A stretch of 64,000 nucleotides of DNA from the NCBI RefSeq assembly GCF_013041605.1, contig NZ_JABEQC010000001.1, positions 372,001-436,000 of the forward strand, given 5' to 3'. Shown piece by piece: positions 28,821-38,562 of this stretch (positions within the stretch are counted from its first letter, which is position 1; the number at the start of each line of letters is the position of its first letter). The stretch is from Vibrio plantisponsor (GTDB lineage: Bacteria; Pseudomonadota; Gammaproteobacteria; Enterobacterales; Vibrionaceae). The notes under the pieces were generated by a model. That model was not told the DNA's origin. It made no database searches and saw only the letters and a program-made list of their open reading frames with translations. Position numbers and translations under genes: made by a program.

Positions 28821-29483
28821 CTACTCATCGTAACTGATTAGTGGTTTATTCAGTTTAAGAGAGCGCTCGCGAGCGCGTAAATCATTCCAAAGGCTAAGAC
28901 GCGAAGAGTCACCAGCAAGCTGGCCGTTCTTAGATTTCATTAGCCACAAGTTTTTACCGTTGAAACTGTATATAGGTAACAAGTCTCTACGAGTTGAAGC
29001 GGGTTTTATTTCGCCGTTGATATTGTCCAAAATCAGCGGTTCGGCATTCGGTGTTGAGTAGTAGGCAAGAACCATGTGGAACTGGTTAAGTTCAATGGCT
29101 TTTACGTACACGAGACGCAGTTTGATATCCGATACGCCAAGTTCAAGCAGGGAGAAATACTTCGCAATCGTGAAGTCTTCACAGTCGCCTGCGTTACTGC
29201 CGAGAAATTCCAACGGTGTTGCCCAGTAATCGTTTTTACCCCATAGCTGGATATCGTTAACGAAATACAGTTGGTTAAAGAAGCGGTTAACTTGGGTTAG
29301 TTGTTCTTTTTCAGACAAGCCTTTATAACGGGTCATTTCTGAACGCCAAGTCGCCACGCGCTTACCCGCTCTTTGACCATAGGTCGCAGAGACAGCATCA
29401 ATCCACTGTTGCTCCTGTTTACTGAGAGCCAGTGATATGGATGAGGTCATTAGGATAAGCGTTGCAGCTAGCCAGCGCTTCAT
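28821..29483 (-). CDS. lapG: Periplasmic cysteine protease LapG
   Basis: A 220-residue transglutaminase-like cysteine protease (BTLCP family, formerly DUF920) with a Sec signal (MKRWLAATLILMTSSISLAL). The catalytic triad is readable: C101 in NAGDCEDFT, H136 in QFHMVL and D153 in LILDNINGE. It cleaves the N-terminus of LapA-type adhesins when not held by LapD, releasing cells from the surface. The start is the ATG at 29483, with GGGA upstream; the in-frame TTG at 29495 is rejected because it would lengthen the signal without a ribosome site. It lies between lapC and lapD. Confidence 0.92.
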   Translation of the reverse strand: MKRWLAATLILMTSSISLALSKQEQQWIDAVSATYGQRAGKRVATWRSEMTRYKGLSEKEQLTQVNRFFNQLYFVNDIQLWGKNDYWATPLEFLGSNAGDCEDFTIAKYFSLLELGVSDIKLRLVYVKAIELNQFHMVLAYYSTPNAEPLILDNINGEIKPASTRRDLLPIYSFNGKNLWLMKSKNGQLAGDSSRLSLWNDLRARERSLKLNKPLISYDE

Positions 29484-29539
29484 AGCGTATCCCAATCACT
29501 ATTGTTGAAATGGGTAAGTGTGTGCTTGAGCATTCAGTA

Positions 29540-30931
29540 TCATTCCCGCAAGGCGTTTGTCTTTGCTCTAAGAATTGGTTCAAGTAGATACTCCATCACT
29601 GTTCGTTTGCCAGTAATAATGTCTATCGAAGCTGTCATACCCGGAATTATGGGTAGGTTTTCATCGTGACCAAACGAAGTCTCAGTGGTACGTACTCGAA
29701 CCAAATAGAAACTGTTGCCTTCTTCATCTTGAGTTGTATCGGCGCTGATATGTTCTAGTGTGCCTTCTAAACCACCGTATTTAGTAAAATCGTAAGCGCT
29801 GAATTTCACAATGGCATGTAAATCAGGGCGTAGGAAAGCGATGTCCTGTGGAGCTATCTGTGCTTCCACAAGCAGTGTGTCTTCTGTCGGTACTATCTCG
29901 ACGATGTCCATACCCGGCTGGATAACACCGCCCACGGTATTTACGTTGAGAGTTTTTACCGTCCCCGTGACAGGCGAAACCACCACAGTTCGGTTTACAC
30001 GGTCTTCCAAACCCACCGCAGATTCTGTCATTGAAGAGAGCTTGTCCTGCACTTGGTTAAGTTCTTGTTGCTGCTGCGAGCGGAATTTCTGGGCGGTATC
30101 AATACGGCTTAACATGGCTTCGCGAATGTTAGACCTCAATACTGGCACTTTGAGTTCACTTGAAGTGAGCTCTCGACGAGTGTCGTTCACCTGACGTTGC
30201 AGTTTCAGAAGCTCAATTCGTGGTACCACACCTTCATCGGCTAACGGTTTAGTGATTTCCAGTTCTTTGTTGGCAAAATCATAGCTTTGTCGAAGGTTTT
30301 TGATTCGCGCCTGAATCTCTATCAGTTCTTGCTGCTTCTGCTTAACTTGCTGTGTCATTACAGAAATTTGGTTTCTCAAATTGTCCAAATCTTGTTGATA
30401 TTCCGCGCGTTGACGAGCCACCAGCTCAGGCTGGGTATCTTTGAGCAGGGGAGGGAAGGCGAGTTTGTTGTAATCAATACGAACGCTGTTTTCCCAATTG
30501 TTCTCAGAAAAATCTTCGTCAATGGTAACGCTGGAAAGCGAGGCAGAGAGCTGAAGCACGTTTGCTGTTAAGTTGGCGACCTGCTGTTCACGTTCGCGGA
30601 AATCTGAACGGAAGCGAGTGTCGTCAATTAGGATCAGTTGTTGACCTTTTTGAACTTGTTCACCTTCGCGAACCAAAATCTGTTTTACCAGACCACCTTC
30701 CAAGTTTTGGATGACCTGAACTTGAGAAGAAGGAACCACTTTTCCTTGTCCACGGGTGACTTGATCGATTTCGGCCCAAGATGCCCATGCAGAAGCTGCG
30801 ATAAAGAAAGCGATCATCACCCAAAGCATGACCCTCGCACTACTCGGAGTGTTTAGAAGCAGTGCGGCTGTTTGGTCGTCGACATACTCGAGTTCTGTCG
30901 CGGAGAGCTTATTGTAACTACTCTTGCTCAT
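29540..30931 (-). CDS. lapC: Type I secretion membrane-fusion protein, LapC-like
   Basis: A 463-residue HlyD-family adaptor. A cytoplasmic N-terminus and one membrane helix (about 34-52) are followed by the first lipoyl half (QNLEGGLVKQILVREGEQVQKG), a long coiled coil (about 110-300, many Q, E, K and R), the second lipoyl half and a beta barrel (VSPVTGTVKTLNVNTVGGVIQPG). It bridges LapB to a TolC-like channel. First gene of the operon, with AAGGA before the ATG. The 284-bp divergent spacer to pdxH is AT-rich; I see no clear promoter pair. Confidence 0.92.
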   Translation of the reverse strand: MSKSSYNKLSATELEYVDDQTAALLLNTPSSARVMLWVMIAFFIAASAWASWAEIDQVTRGQGKVVPSSQVQVIQNLEGGLVKQILVREGEQVQKGQQLILIDDTRFRSDFREREQQVANLTANVLQLSASLSSVTIDEDFSENNWENSVRIDYNKLAFPPLLKDTQPELVARQRAEYQQDLDNLRNQISVMTQQVKQKQQELIEIQARIKNLRQSYDFANKELEITKPLADEGVVPRIELLKLQRQVNDTRRELTSSELKVPVLRSNIREAMLSRIDTAQKFRSQQQQELNQVQDKLSSMTESAVGLEDRVNRTVVVSPVTGTVKTLNVNTVGGVIQPGMDIVEIVPTEDTLLVEAQIAPQDIAFLRPDLHAIVKFSAYDFTKYGGLEGTLEHISADTTQDEEGNSFYLVRVRTTETSFGHDENLPIIPGMTASIDIITGKRTVMEYLLEPILRAKTNALRE

Positions 30932-31215
30932 GGTGTTCCTTGATGTTGCGGTTCGTAGCTAATCGCTTATTGATTTACCTATAAGAATAAATGTTAATTA
31001 TGGAATGCGTATAGCTATTTCCATTTAATTTTTGAATTCATTCGTTTTTTCGATAGATTTGTTGAATTGTTAGCTTGCTTATTTGGTCTGTGTGTTGTTT
31101 TTCTTAACTTTAGTTAAGATCATAATTTCTCGCCGTTGAAGTTTATCTACTGGTGAATCGCTTGAGTTCTGTAGCAGTTCAGAGGACAATCGGCAAAAAA
31201 ATACGAGGAGTAGAA

Positions 31216-31851
31216 ATGGATCTTTCAGATATTCGCCGTGAGTACATTCAAGGTGGTTTGAGACGTAAGGATTTGCTTGCTGATCCCATTGACCAGTTCA
31301 ACTTATGGTTACAACAAGCGATAGATGCCAAATTAACTGACCCGACAGCAATGACAGTTGCGACTGTTGATCAAAATGGTCAGCCTTTTCAACGTATTGT
31401 TCTGCTGAAAAACCTAGATAAAAATGGTTTTGTTTTCTACACCAACTTGGGAAGCAGAAAAGCACAGCATATTGAACACAATAACAAAGTCAGTATCCAT
31501 TTCCCTTGGCATCCTTTAGAAAGACAAGTTCATATTACTGGTACGGCCGAAAAATTGACCGCATTAGAAAACATGAAGTATTTCACTTCTCGTCCCAAAG
31601 ACAGCCAAATTGCCGCTATCGCTAGCCATCAAAGTAGTCGTATTTCGGCTCGCGGTATTCTCGAAGGTAAATATTTAGAACTGAAACAGAAGTTCGCCAA
31701 CGGTGAGATTCCAGTGCCGAGTTTCTGGGGTGGATATCGAATCAGACCTGAAAGCATTGAGTTTTGGCAGGGCGGGGAACATCGTTTACACGACCGTTTC
31801 TTGTTCAGCAAAACAAACGATGAGTGGACGGTTGACCGTTTAGCACCGTAG
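31216..31851 (+). CDS. pdxH: Pyridoxamine/pyridoxine 5'-phosphate oxidase
   Basis: An FMN-dependent oxidase of 211 residues that makes pyridoxal 5'-phosphate, the final step of vitamin B6 synthesis and salvage. Typical segments are [20 protein letters not shown] at the start, [18 protein letters not shown] (FMN site), [10 protein letters not shown] and the C-terminal [24 protein letters not shown] signature. The start at 31216 is fixed by GAGGAG seven bases upstream; a longer in-frame start at 31153 is rejected. It is a single gene with its own terminator. Aminotransferases and NifS-type desulfurases need its product, but no direct link to nif is implied. Confidence 0.97.
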   Translation: MDLSDIRREYIQGGLRRKDLLADPIDQFNLWLQQAIDAKLTDPTAMTVATVDQNGQPFQRIVLLKNLDKNGFVFYTNLGSRKAQHIEHNNKVSIHFPWHPLERQVHITGTAEKLTALENMKYFTSRPKDSQIAAIASHQSSRISARGILEGKYLELKQKFANGEIPVPSFWGGYRIRPESIEFWQGGEHRLHDRFLFSKTNDEWTVDRLAP

Positions 31852-31862
31852 TTATCTGACAC

Positions 31863-31892
31863 AACAAAGGGCATCATCTGATGCCCTTTGTT
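31863..31892 (+). terminator. pdxH terminator
   Basis: Stem ACAAAGGGCATCA / TGATGCCCTTTGT with a two-base centre, followed by a T run. Confidence 0.9.
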
Positions 31893-31992
31893 TTTGATTG
31901 TGACTATGCTCACAACACATAATGATGAGGTTCATCCTGCCGTTATTAGCCAGTATTGTATGGCGCAATAACTCCTGAAAAAGTATTGGGCT

Positions 31993-32469
31993 ATGAATCT
32001 AGACCGTGTGGATCAACAAATCCTACGCATTTTACATACTAAAGGCAGACTGCCAGTGGTTGAACTGGCAAAGTTAGTGAACCTCACCACATCACCTTGT
32101 TCTGACCGAGTTAAGAGACTTGAAAAAGAAGGGTACATCAAAGGCTATCACGCGGAATTAAATCCAGATAAGTTAGGCTTAGATGTGCAAGTGTTTATTC
32201 ATATTCGTTTAGACCAAACCTGTTTTTCTATTTTTGAACGCTTCGCTCGTGCAGTGGAAGATATTCCCGAGATTGAATCTTGTTATTCTCTATCGGGTGA
32301 TTTCGACACCATGATTAAAGTTCGCGTAAAAGACATGAAAGCTTACCAAGCGTTTATGTCCGGACGACTCGGCACACTGCCGGGCGTAATTCAGACAAGA
32401 AGTGAGTTTGTGATTGAAGAACACAAGACAAGTTTTGGCATCAACCCAGAACTTCTGTCCACGTTATAA
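31993..32469 (+). CDS. Lrp/AsnC-family transcriptional regulator
   Basis: A 158-residue feast/famine regulator. An N-terminal helix-turn-helix (about 5-55, DQQILRILHTKGRLPVVELAKLV) is followed by a RAM ligand-binding domain (about 70-145) with the glycine-containing turn in SLSGDFDTMIKV. It lies 21 bp upstream of the aldehyde dehydrogenase gene on the same strand, so it probably regulates and is cotranscribed with it. The effector amino acid is unknown. Confidence 0.93.
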   Translation: MNLDRVDQQILRILHTKGRLPVVELAKLVNLTTSPCSDRVKRLEKEGYIKGYHAELNPDKLGLDVQVFIHIRLDQTCFSIFERFARAVEDIPEIESCYSLSGDFDTMIKVRVKDMKAYQAFMSGRLGTLPGVIQTRSEFVIEEHKTSFGINPELLSTL

Positions 32470-32490
32470 CACGGACTGGTAGGAGATATT

Positions 32491-33933
32491 ATGAACCGAG
32501 TATCCGCTGTAGAAGCTCAATGGAAAAAACTGCAAGTAACTGAGCTAGAAGTACTGCATGCGCAATACAGCCGTCTTCGCCTTCAATATGCTAATAACCC
32601 TTCACCAAGCTTAGATCAGAGACTGCAACGCTTATCAGCGTTAAAAACTGCCTTGTTAAAAGAAAAGAAAGCCTTAGTAGAAGCTCTCAATTCAGACTTT
32701 GGCTTCCGACCTCATTTTGACAGTACGTTTTGTGATTTATTACCAGTTATTAATCAGATTAAGTACACCCAAAAGCACCTTAAAAAATGGATGAAGCCAT
32801 CGCGCCGACACGCCGGTTTGTTGGTTTTGCCGTCGAAAGTTCAAGTGCATTATCAACCTTTAGGTGTAATTGGAATTGTGGTTCCTTGGAACTTCCCTGC
32901 CATGCTGAGTTTGTCTCCGCTTGTTACTGCTATCGCGGCGGGCAACCAAGCGATGATTAAGTTTAGTGAATACACGCCTGCAACCAACAAGGTACTGACA
33001 CGAATTATCAGTTCGTTAGGTGATATTGCAGTGTGTATTGAAGGGGATTTAACCATCGCCACTGCTTTTAGCTCTTTGCCGTTTGACCATTTGCTTTTCA
33101 CAGGGTCAACTCCGGTAGGTAAAATCGTGGCGCAATCTGCGGCGAAAAACTTAACTCCGGTAACCCTTGAGCTGGGTGGTAAATCACCGGCGATTATCGC
33201 TCCGGATGCAGACTTAGTGCGTAGCATTGACAACATTATGCAAGGCAAAGCGATTAACTCTGGGCAGATTTGCATTGCTCCAGACTATGTAATGCTACCG
33301 GAAGAGAAGGTTGAGCAGTTTGTTGAGCTGTATCTGAAGCGTTTTGCTAAACGTTTTATCAACAAACATGGCGTACTGGATTGTGCGGGTATCATTAATC
33401 AAGCTCAGTTAGAGCGTCTGCAAAGCTATCTTGACGATGCCAAACAGAAAGGTGCGCAGATTTACACTGTAAAACAGTCGGTTGAACTGAAAGCCACACA
33501 GATGGTGCCAAGTTTAGTAACTAATGTCACTGACGATATGTGGCTGATGCAAAATGAAATCTTTGGTCCAATCTTACCCGTCATTGGTTATAAAACCATT
33601 GAACAAGCACTTGAAAGAGTGAACTCTCATGCTCGCCCGTTAGCTCTCTATCTGATGACAGATGACAACGATATTGCTGAATATGTTCTCAAGCACACGC
33701 ACAGTGGCGGTATGTGTATCAATGATACCTTAATGCATGTTGCTGCAGATTCCGCACCATTCGGTGGTATTGGAGATTCTGGTATGGGGCACTATCACGG
33801 AATTGAAGGTTTCAAGACCTTTACCCATGCTAAAACGGTGGTGCGTTCGTGGAGTAAATTGCCGCGCAGTTCTTGGATATTGAGTCATCGTAAATCGATT
33901 TTGTATCTTCTCAATCGTTTCTTGATTCGCTAG
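32491..33933 (+). CDS. Aldehyde dehydrogenase, coniferyl-aldehyde-dehydrogenase type
   Basis: A 480-residue NAD(P)-dependent aldehyde dehydrogenase. The fold markers are GIVVPWNFPAMLSLSPLV, the coenzyme loop FTGSTPVGKIV, the general-base Glu in LELGGKSPAII and the catalytic Cys in NSGQICIAPDY. The overall pattern, with FHYP-type class-3 features and a hydrophobic basic C-terminal end (ILSHRKSILYLLNRFLIR), resembles the coniferyl aldehyde dehydrogenase and fatty-aldehyde group. The true substrate is uncertain. It carries a parS2 site within its coding sequence at 33461. It is cotranscribed with the Lrp-type gene and ends in a terminator just before the nif promoter. Confidence 0.88.
   Translation: MNRVSAVEAQWKKLQVTELEVLHAQYSRLRLQYANNPSPSLDQRLQRLSALKTALLKEKKALVEALNSDFGFRPHFDSTFCDLLPVINQIKYTQKHLKKWMKPSRRHAGLLVLPSKVQVHYQPLGVIGIVVPWNFPAMLSLSPLVTAIAAGNQAMIKFSEYTPATNKVLTRIISSLGDIAVCIEGDLTIATAFSSLPFDHLLFTGSTPVGKIVAQSAAKNLTPVTLELGGKSPAIIAPDADLVRSIDNIMQGKAINSGQICIAPDYVMLPEEKVEQFVELYLKRFAKRFINKHGVLDCAGIINQAQLERLQSYLDDAKQKGAQIYTVKQSVELKATQMVPSLVTNVTDDMWLMQNEIFGPILPVIGYKTIEQALERVNSHARPLALYLMTDDNDIAEYVLKHTHSGGMCINDTLMHVAADSAPFGGIGDSGMGHYHGIEGFKTFTHAKTVVRSWSKLPRSSWILSHRKSILYLLNRFLIR
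33461..33473. promoter_or_regulatory. parS2: parS2 site inside the aldehyde dehydrogenase gene
   Basis: Exact TTTACACTGTAAA in coding sequence, about 19 kb from ori2 and 0.75 kb before the nifH gene. It is the right-most of the six sites. Confidence 0.88.
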
Positions 33934-33953
33934 TTAGAACTCTACCAATATAT

Positions 33954-33978
33954 AAAGGCGCTTAATGCGCCTTTTGTC
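33954..33978 (+). terminator. Terminator upstream of the nif promoter
   Basis: Stem AAAGGCGC / GCGCCTTT with a five-base loop and a T-rich tail. It insulates nifH from the upstream operon. Confidence 0.85.
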
Positions 33979-34089
33979 TTTTAAAGACCTCCGAAACTGA
34001 CTTTTCTAACCATCCCATCGCGCATTTAGCTCCTCGTACTATTAGTCGCTTGTACTCTCCACACCTAGAACAATCAGCCGACAAAGGCT

Positions 34090-34105
34090 TGTTGTAAAGC
34101 AGACA
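34090..34105 (+). promoter_or_regulatory. NifA upstream activator site of nifH
   Basis: TGT-N10-ACA, the NifA consensus, with its left edge about 77 bp upstream of the sigma-54 promoter. A near-match (TGT-N10-ACT) follows at 34115-34130. Between it and the promoter, on the minus strand around 34149-34160, AATCAACGATTT is close to the IHF consensus. Confidence 0.8.
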
Positions 34106-34166
34106 ATGTTTGATTGTTGCTTCTAACACTAATTGCTAATTGATTGAAAAATCGTTGATTTTCTGA

Positions 34167-34182
34167 TGGTACAGATCTCGCA
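34167..34182 (+). promoter_or_regulatory. Sigma-54 (-24/-12) promoter of nifHDKTY
   Basis: TGGTACAGATCTCGCA has GG and GC exactly 10 bases apart (34168-34169 and 34180-34181). The expected transcript start is near 34194, 27 bp upstream of the nifH ATG. Confidence 0.85.
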
Positions 34183-34217
34183 ATAACGACCGTGAGTCTA
34201 ATTTAACAAGGAGATAG

Positions 34218-35099
<882 letters not shown>

Positions 35100-35148
35100 G
35101 TTAAGCACTGATTCTTCTTATTTGCTTAAAGACAATGAGGATTCACTT

Positions 35149-36615
35149 ATGTCTATGAACAAAGAACAAAAGCAGGCGCTGATAGACGAGGTTTTAGATG
35201 TCTATCCTGAGAAAGCGCGTGAAGATCGCAAGAAGCACATTGCGATCAGTGATAGCTCTGCTGAAGGCACTTGTATCACTTCAAACCGTAAAACTCTGCC
35301 AGGTGTTATGACCGTTCGTGGTTGTGCGTATGCAGGTTCAAAAGGGGTAGTGTGGGGACCTGTGAAAGATATGATTCACATTTCTCACGGTCCTATCGGT
35401 TGTGGTCAGTACTCTCGTGCTGGTCGTCGTAACTACTACTCAGGTACAACAGGTGTCGACTCTTTTGGTACGTTGAACTTTACCACTGACTTCCAAGAGC
35501 GTGACATCGTATTCGGTGGTGACAAAAAACTCTCTGCTGCTATTGATGAGCTTGAGTCATTGTTCCCGCTATCGAAAGGCATCTCGATTCAATCAGAGTG
35601 TCCAGTGGGCCTGATTGGTGACGATATCGAAGCGGTAGCGAAAACAAAGAGTGCTGAAACGGGCAAAACCATTGTGCCTGTACGTTGTGAAGGTTTCCGC
35701 GGCGTGTCTCAATCGTTGGGTCACCATATCGCGAACGATACTATTCGTGACTATGTGTTGGATGCCGAACAAGAGAGCACCATTGAATCAACACCTTACG
35801 ATGTGGCAATCATCGGTGACTACAACATCGGTGGCGATGCTTGGTCTTCTCGCATCATCCTCGAAGATATGGGGCTGCGCGTTGTGGCTCAATGGTCAGG
35901 TGATGGCACATTACCTGAGATGAAAAACACACCAAAAGTGGCGTTAAACCTTGTCCACTGTTACCGCTCAATGAACTACATCGTGCGTTACATGGAAGAG
36001 AAAAACGGCATTCCTTGGGTTGAGTACAACCTATTCGGTCCAACCAAGATCGAAGAGTCTATGCGTAAAATTGCCGCATTCTTTGATGACAAAATTAAGC
36101 AGCAGACTGAAGAAGTGATCGCGAAGTATCGTCAGCAATGGCAAGCGGTGATTGATAAATATCGCCCACGCTTAGAAGGCAAGACTGTGATGCTTTATGT
36201 CGGTGGTTTGCGTCCTCGTCACATCATTGGTGCGTACGAAGATTTGGGTATGGAAATCGTCGGTGCGGGTTATGAGTTTGCTCATAACGATGACTACGTG
36301 AAAACCACGCCAGATGTCAAAGATTCAACCTTGCTATTCGATGATGCCAGTGCCTATGAGTTGGAAGAATTCGTTAAACGCTTGAACCCAGATTTGATTG
36401 GTTCTGGTGTGAAAGAGAAATATGTCTTCCAGAAAATGGGTTACCCATTCCGCCAAATGCACAGCTGGGATTATTCCGGTCCTTATCACGGTGTCGATGG
36501 TTTTGCTATCTTCGCACGCGACATGGATTTAACGCTGAACAACCCATGCTGGAAAAGCATGAAAGCACCTTGGTTGGAAGAAGCATCAGACGAAGCGTTA
36601 GCTAAATCTGCTTAA
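35149..36615 (+). CDS. nifD: Nitrogenase MoFe protein alpha chain
   Basis: The alpha subunit that carries FeMo-co, 488 residues from the ATG at 35149 (GAGG upstream; a longer in-frame start at 35122 is rejected). P-cluster ligands are C59, C85 and C151. The FeMo-co ligands are C271 (VHCYRSMNY) and H438 ([12 protein letters not shown]). The substrate-pocket residues Q188 and H192 are present ([13 protein letters not shown]). All positions fit the family with a small N-terminal shift, so this is an active Mo-nitrogenase. It is followed by nifK across a 77-bp spacer with a hairpin. Confidence 0.99.
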   Translation: MSMNKEQKQALIDEVLDVYPEKAREDRKKHIAISDSSAEGTCITSNRKTLPGVMTVRGCAYAGSKGVVWGPVKDMIHISHGPIGCGQYSRAGRRNYYSGTTGVDSFGTLNFTTDFQERDIVFGGDKKLSAAIDELESLFPLSKGISIQSECPVGLIGDDIEAVAKTKSAETGKTIVPVRCEGFRGVSQSLGHHIANDTIRDYVLDAEQESTIESTPYDVAIIGDYNIGGDAWSSRIILEDMGLRVVAQWSGDGTLPEMKNTPKVALNLVHCYRSMNYIVRYMEEKNGIPWVEYNLFGPTKIEESMRKIAAFFDDKIKQQTEEVIAKYRQQWQAVIDKYRPRLEGKTVMLYVGGLRPRHIIGAYEDLGMEIVGAGYEFAHNDDYVKTTPDVKDSTLLFDDASAYELEEFVKRLNPDLIGSGVKEKYVFQKMGYPFRQMHSWDYSGPYHGVDGFAIFARDMDLTLNNPCWKSMKAPWLEEASDEALAKSA

Positions 36616-36621
36616 AGTGAG

Positions 36622-36638
36622 TTGGAAAGGATTTCCAA
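36622..36638 (+). other. Intercistronic hairpin between nifD and nifK
   Basis: TTGGAAA-GGA-TTTCCAA forms a perfect seven-base stem with a three-base loop shortly after the nifD stop. No T run follows, so it is an RNA-stability or processing element rather than a terminator. Confidence 0.5.
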
Positions 36639-36692
36639 TTAATGTAACCCGAGCCGGCGTTCACAGATTAGTGGCACGGTAGGAGAATACTC

Positions 36693-38264
36693 ATGACTCA
36701 AAAAGTTGAAGACATTAAAACTGGTTATGCGCTATTTCAGCAACCAGAGTATCAAGAGTTGATGGCTAACAAGCGCGCAACTTTTGAAAATGCCGTTGAT
36801 GCTAAGAAGGTTCGCGAAACCTTTGAATGGACAACAACGAAAGAATACCAAGAGATTAACTTTGCCCGTAAGCACATTACGATTGACCCTGCGAAGGCGT
36901 GTCAGCCATTAGGCAGTGTTTTGTGTTCTCTTGGTTTCGAAAAAACACTTCCTTACGTGCACGGTTCACAAGGTTGTGTGGCTTACTTCCGTTCTTATTT
37001 CAACCGCCACTTTAAAGAGCCAATTGCGTGTGTTTCTGACTCAATGACAGAAGACGCAGCGGTGTTTGGTGGTCAGGAGAACATGTTTGACGGACTTAAA
37101 AACGCCTACGCCTTGTACAAACCTGAAGTGATAGCAGTCTCTACCACGTGTATGGCGGAAGTTATCGGTGACGACTTAAATGCTTTCATCAATAACGCCA
37201 AACACAATGAACATATTCCAGCGGATTTACCGGTTCCATTTGCACACACACCTTCGTTTGTGGGTAGCCATGTTACTGGATGGGATAACATGTTCGAGGG
37301 CATTCTGCGCTATTTCACTCTCAATGGAATGGAAGGCAAAGTGGCTGGAAGCAATGGCAAAATTAACATTGTTCCGGGGTTCGAAACCTATCTTGGTAAC
37401 TACCGCGTCATTCGTCGTATGTTGGACGAAATGAAGGTGGAATACTCTTTCCTTTGCGATCCATCAGAAGTATTGGATACCCCAGCAGACGGTGAATACC
37501 GTATGTATTCAGGCGGTACGCCAGTCGAAGAAGTTAAAGATGCACCGAATTCTAAAGCAACTTTCTTACTTCAACCTGATCAACTTGTGAAAACGAAGAA
37601 ATTCATTGAAGGCACTTGGAATCAAGACGTGCCAGCACTCAACATCCCTATGGGATTGGAGTGGACAGATAATTTCATCATGAAAGTATCTGAAGTCACA
37701 GGCAAACCTATTCCTGAGTCAATCACCAAAGAGCGTGGTCGTCTTGTGGATATGATGACTGACTCTCATACTTGGCTGCACGGTGTGACAGTTTCACTGT
37801 ACGGTGATCCTGATTACCTATTGGGTATGTGTAAGTTCCTAACCGAGCTTGGTTGCGAAATTAAGCATGTGCTTTGTAATAACGGTGCGAAGCGTTGGCG
37901 CAAACAAATGGAAGCTCAGCTTGCTGAAACGCCATATGGTCAAAACGCAGAAGTGTTTATGGGTAAAGACTTATGGCACTTACGTTCCCTGATGTTTACT
38001 GACAAACCGGATCTATTGATTGGTAACTCATACGGTAAGTTCATCGAACGTGATACCAAAGCGAAAGGTCCTGAGTTTGAAGTTCCTTTGGTTCGTATCG
38101 GTTTCCCAATTTTCGACCGCCATCATCTTCATCGCCAGTCTACTCTCGGCTACGAGGGTGCAATGACCATCTTAACCACTTTGGTGAACGAGGTTCTGGC
38201 GAAGCTGGATCGTGAAACAAGCGACTTAGGTAAAACTGACCTTGGTTTTGACTTGGTTCGCTAG
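36693..38264 (+). CDS. nifK: Nitrogenase MoFe protein beta chain
   Basis: A 523-residue beta subunit that shares the P-cluster with NifD. The ligands fall at C70 (PAKACQPLG), C95 (GSQGCVAYF) and C153 (STTCMAEVIG), with S188 (HTPSFVGS), the same numbers as in the Azotobacter protein. The long N-terminal extension (1-65) typical of Mo-type NifK is present. GTAGGAG lies upstream of the ATG. It is followed by a strong hairpin before nifT. Confidence 0.99.
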   Translation: MTQKVEDIKTGYALFQQPEYQELMANKRATFENAVDAKKVRETFEWTTTKEYQEINFARKHITIDPAKACQPLGSVLCSLGFEKTLPYVHGSQGCVAYFRSYFNRHFKEPIACVSDSMTEDAAVFGGQENMFDGLKNAYALYKPEVIAVSTTCMAEVIGDDLNAFINNAKHNEHIPADLPVPFAHTPSFVGSHVTGWDNMFEGILRYFTLNGMEGKVAGSNGKINIVPGFETYLGNYRVIRRMLDEMKVEYSFLCDPSEVLDTPADGEYRMYSGGTPVEEVKDAPNSKATFLLQPDQLVKTKKFIEGTWNQDVPALNIPMGLEWTDNFIMKVSEVTGKPIPESITKERGRLVDMMTDSHTWLHGVTVSLYGDPDYLLGMCKFLTELGCEIKHVLCNNGAKRWRKQMEAQLAETPYGQNAEVFMGKDLWHLRSLMFTDKPDLLIGNSYGKFIERDTKAKGPEFEVPLVRIGFPIFDRHHLHRQSTLGYEGAMTILTTLVNEVLAKLDRETSDLGKTDLGFDLVR

Positions 38265-38271
38265 TGACAAT

Positions 38272-38304
38272 GGCCGACAGAGTGTTCTGTCGGCCTTTCT
38301 TTAT
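38272..38304 (+). terminator. Hairpin with T-rich tail between nifK and nifT (attenuator-like)
   Basis: Perfect ten-base stem GGCCGACAGA / TCTGTCGGCC with loop GTGT, followed by TTTCTTTAT. It has the form of a Rho-independent terminator but lies inside the operon, so it should reduce nifT-nifY transcription and/or cap the nifHDK message. Confidence 0.75.
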
Positions 38305-38326
38305 CAGCCTAACAGAGGGAAAGGTT

Positions 38327-38548
38327 ATGGCGAATGTAATGATTCAGTACAACGAAAATGGTGCGCTTTCACTTTACTTACCAAAGAAAGACTTAGAAGA
38401 AGTGATCACTTACTTTGAGTTTGATAGTGACAGCAAATGGGGTGGCGAAGTGCGTTTAGCCAACGGGGCGATCTATCACATTGACCCAATGGCAACAAAA
38501 CCTAAGTTGCCTATCACGGTAAAAGCCAGACGACTACAAGCAGCGTGA
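38327..38548 (+). CDS. nifT: NifT/FixU family protein
   Basis: A 73-residue protein of the NifT/FixU family, always found after nifK or in fix clusters. Its function is not essential and is poorly defined. The start MANVMIQYNENG and the segment KWGGEVRLANGAIYHIDP are typical. The ATG at 38327 has GAGGGAAAGG upstream; an in-frame extension back to the nifK stop is rejected, since it would be read from the attenuator hairpin. It lies after the hairpin and 14 bp before nifY. Confidence 0.93.
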   Translation: MANVMIQYNENGALSLYLPKKDLEEVITYFEFDSDSKWGGEVRLANGAIYHIDPMATKPKLPITVKARRLQAA

Positions 38549-38562
38549 TTTAGGAGGACGAT

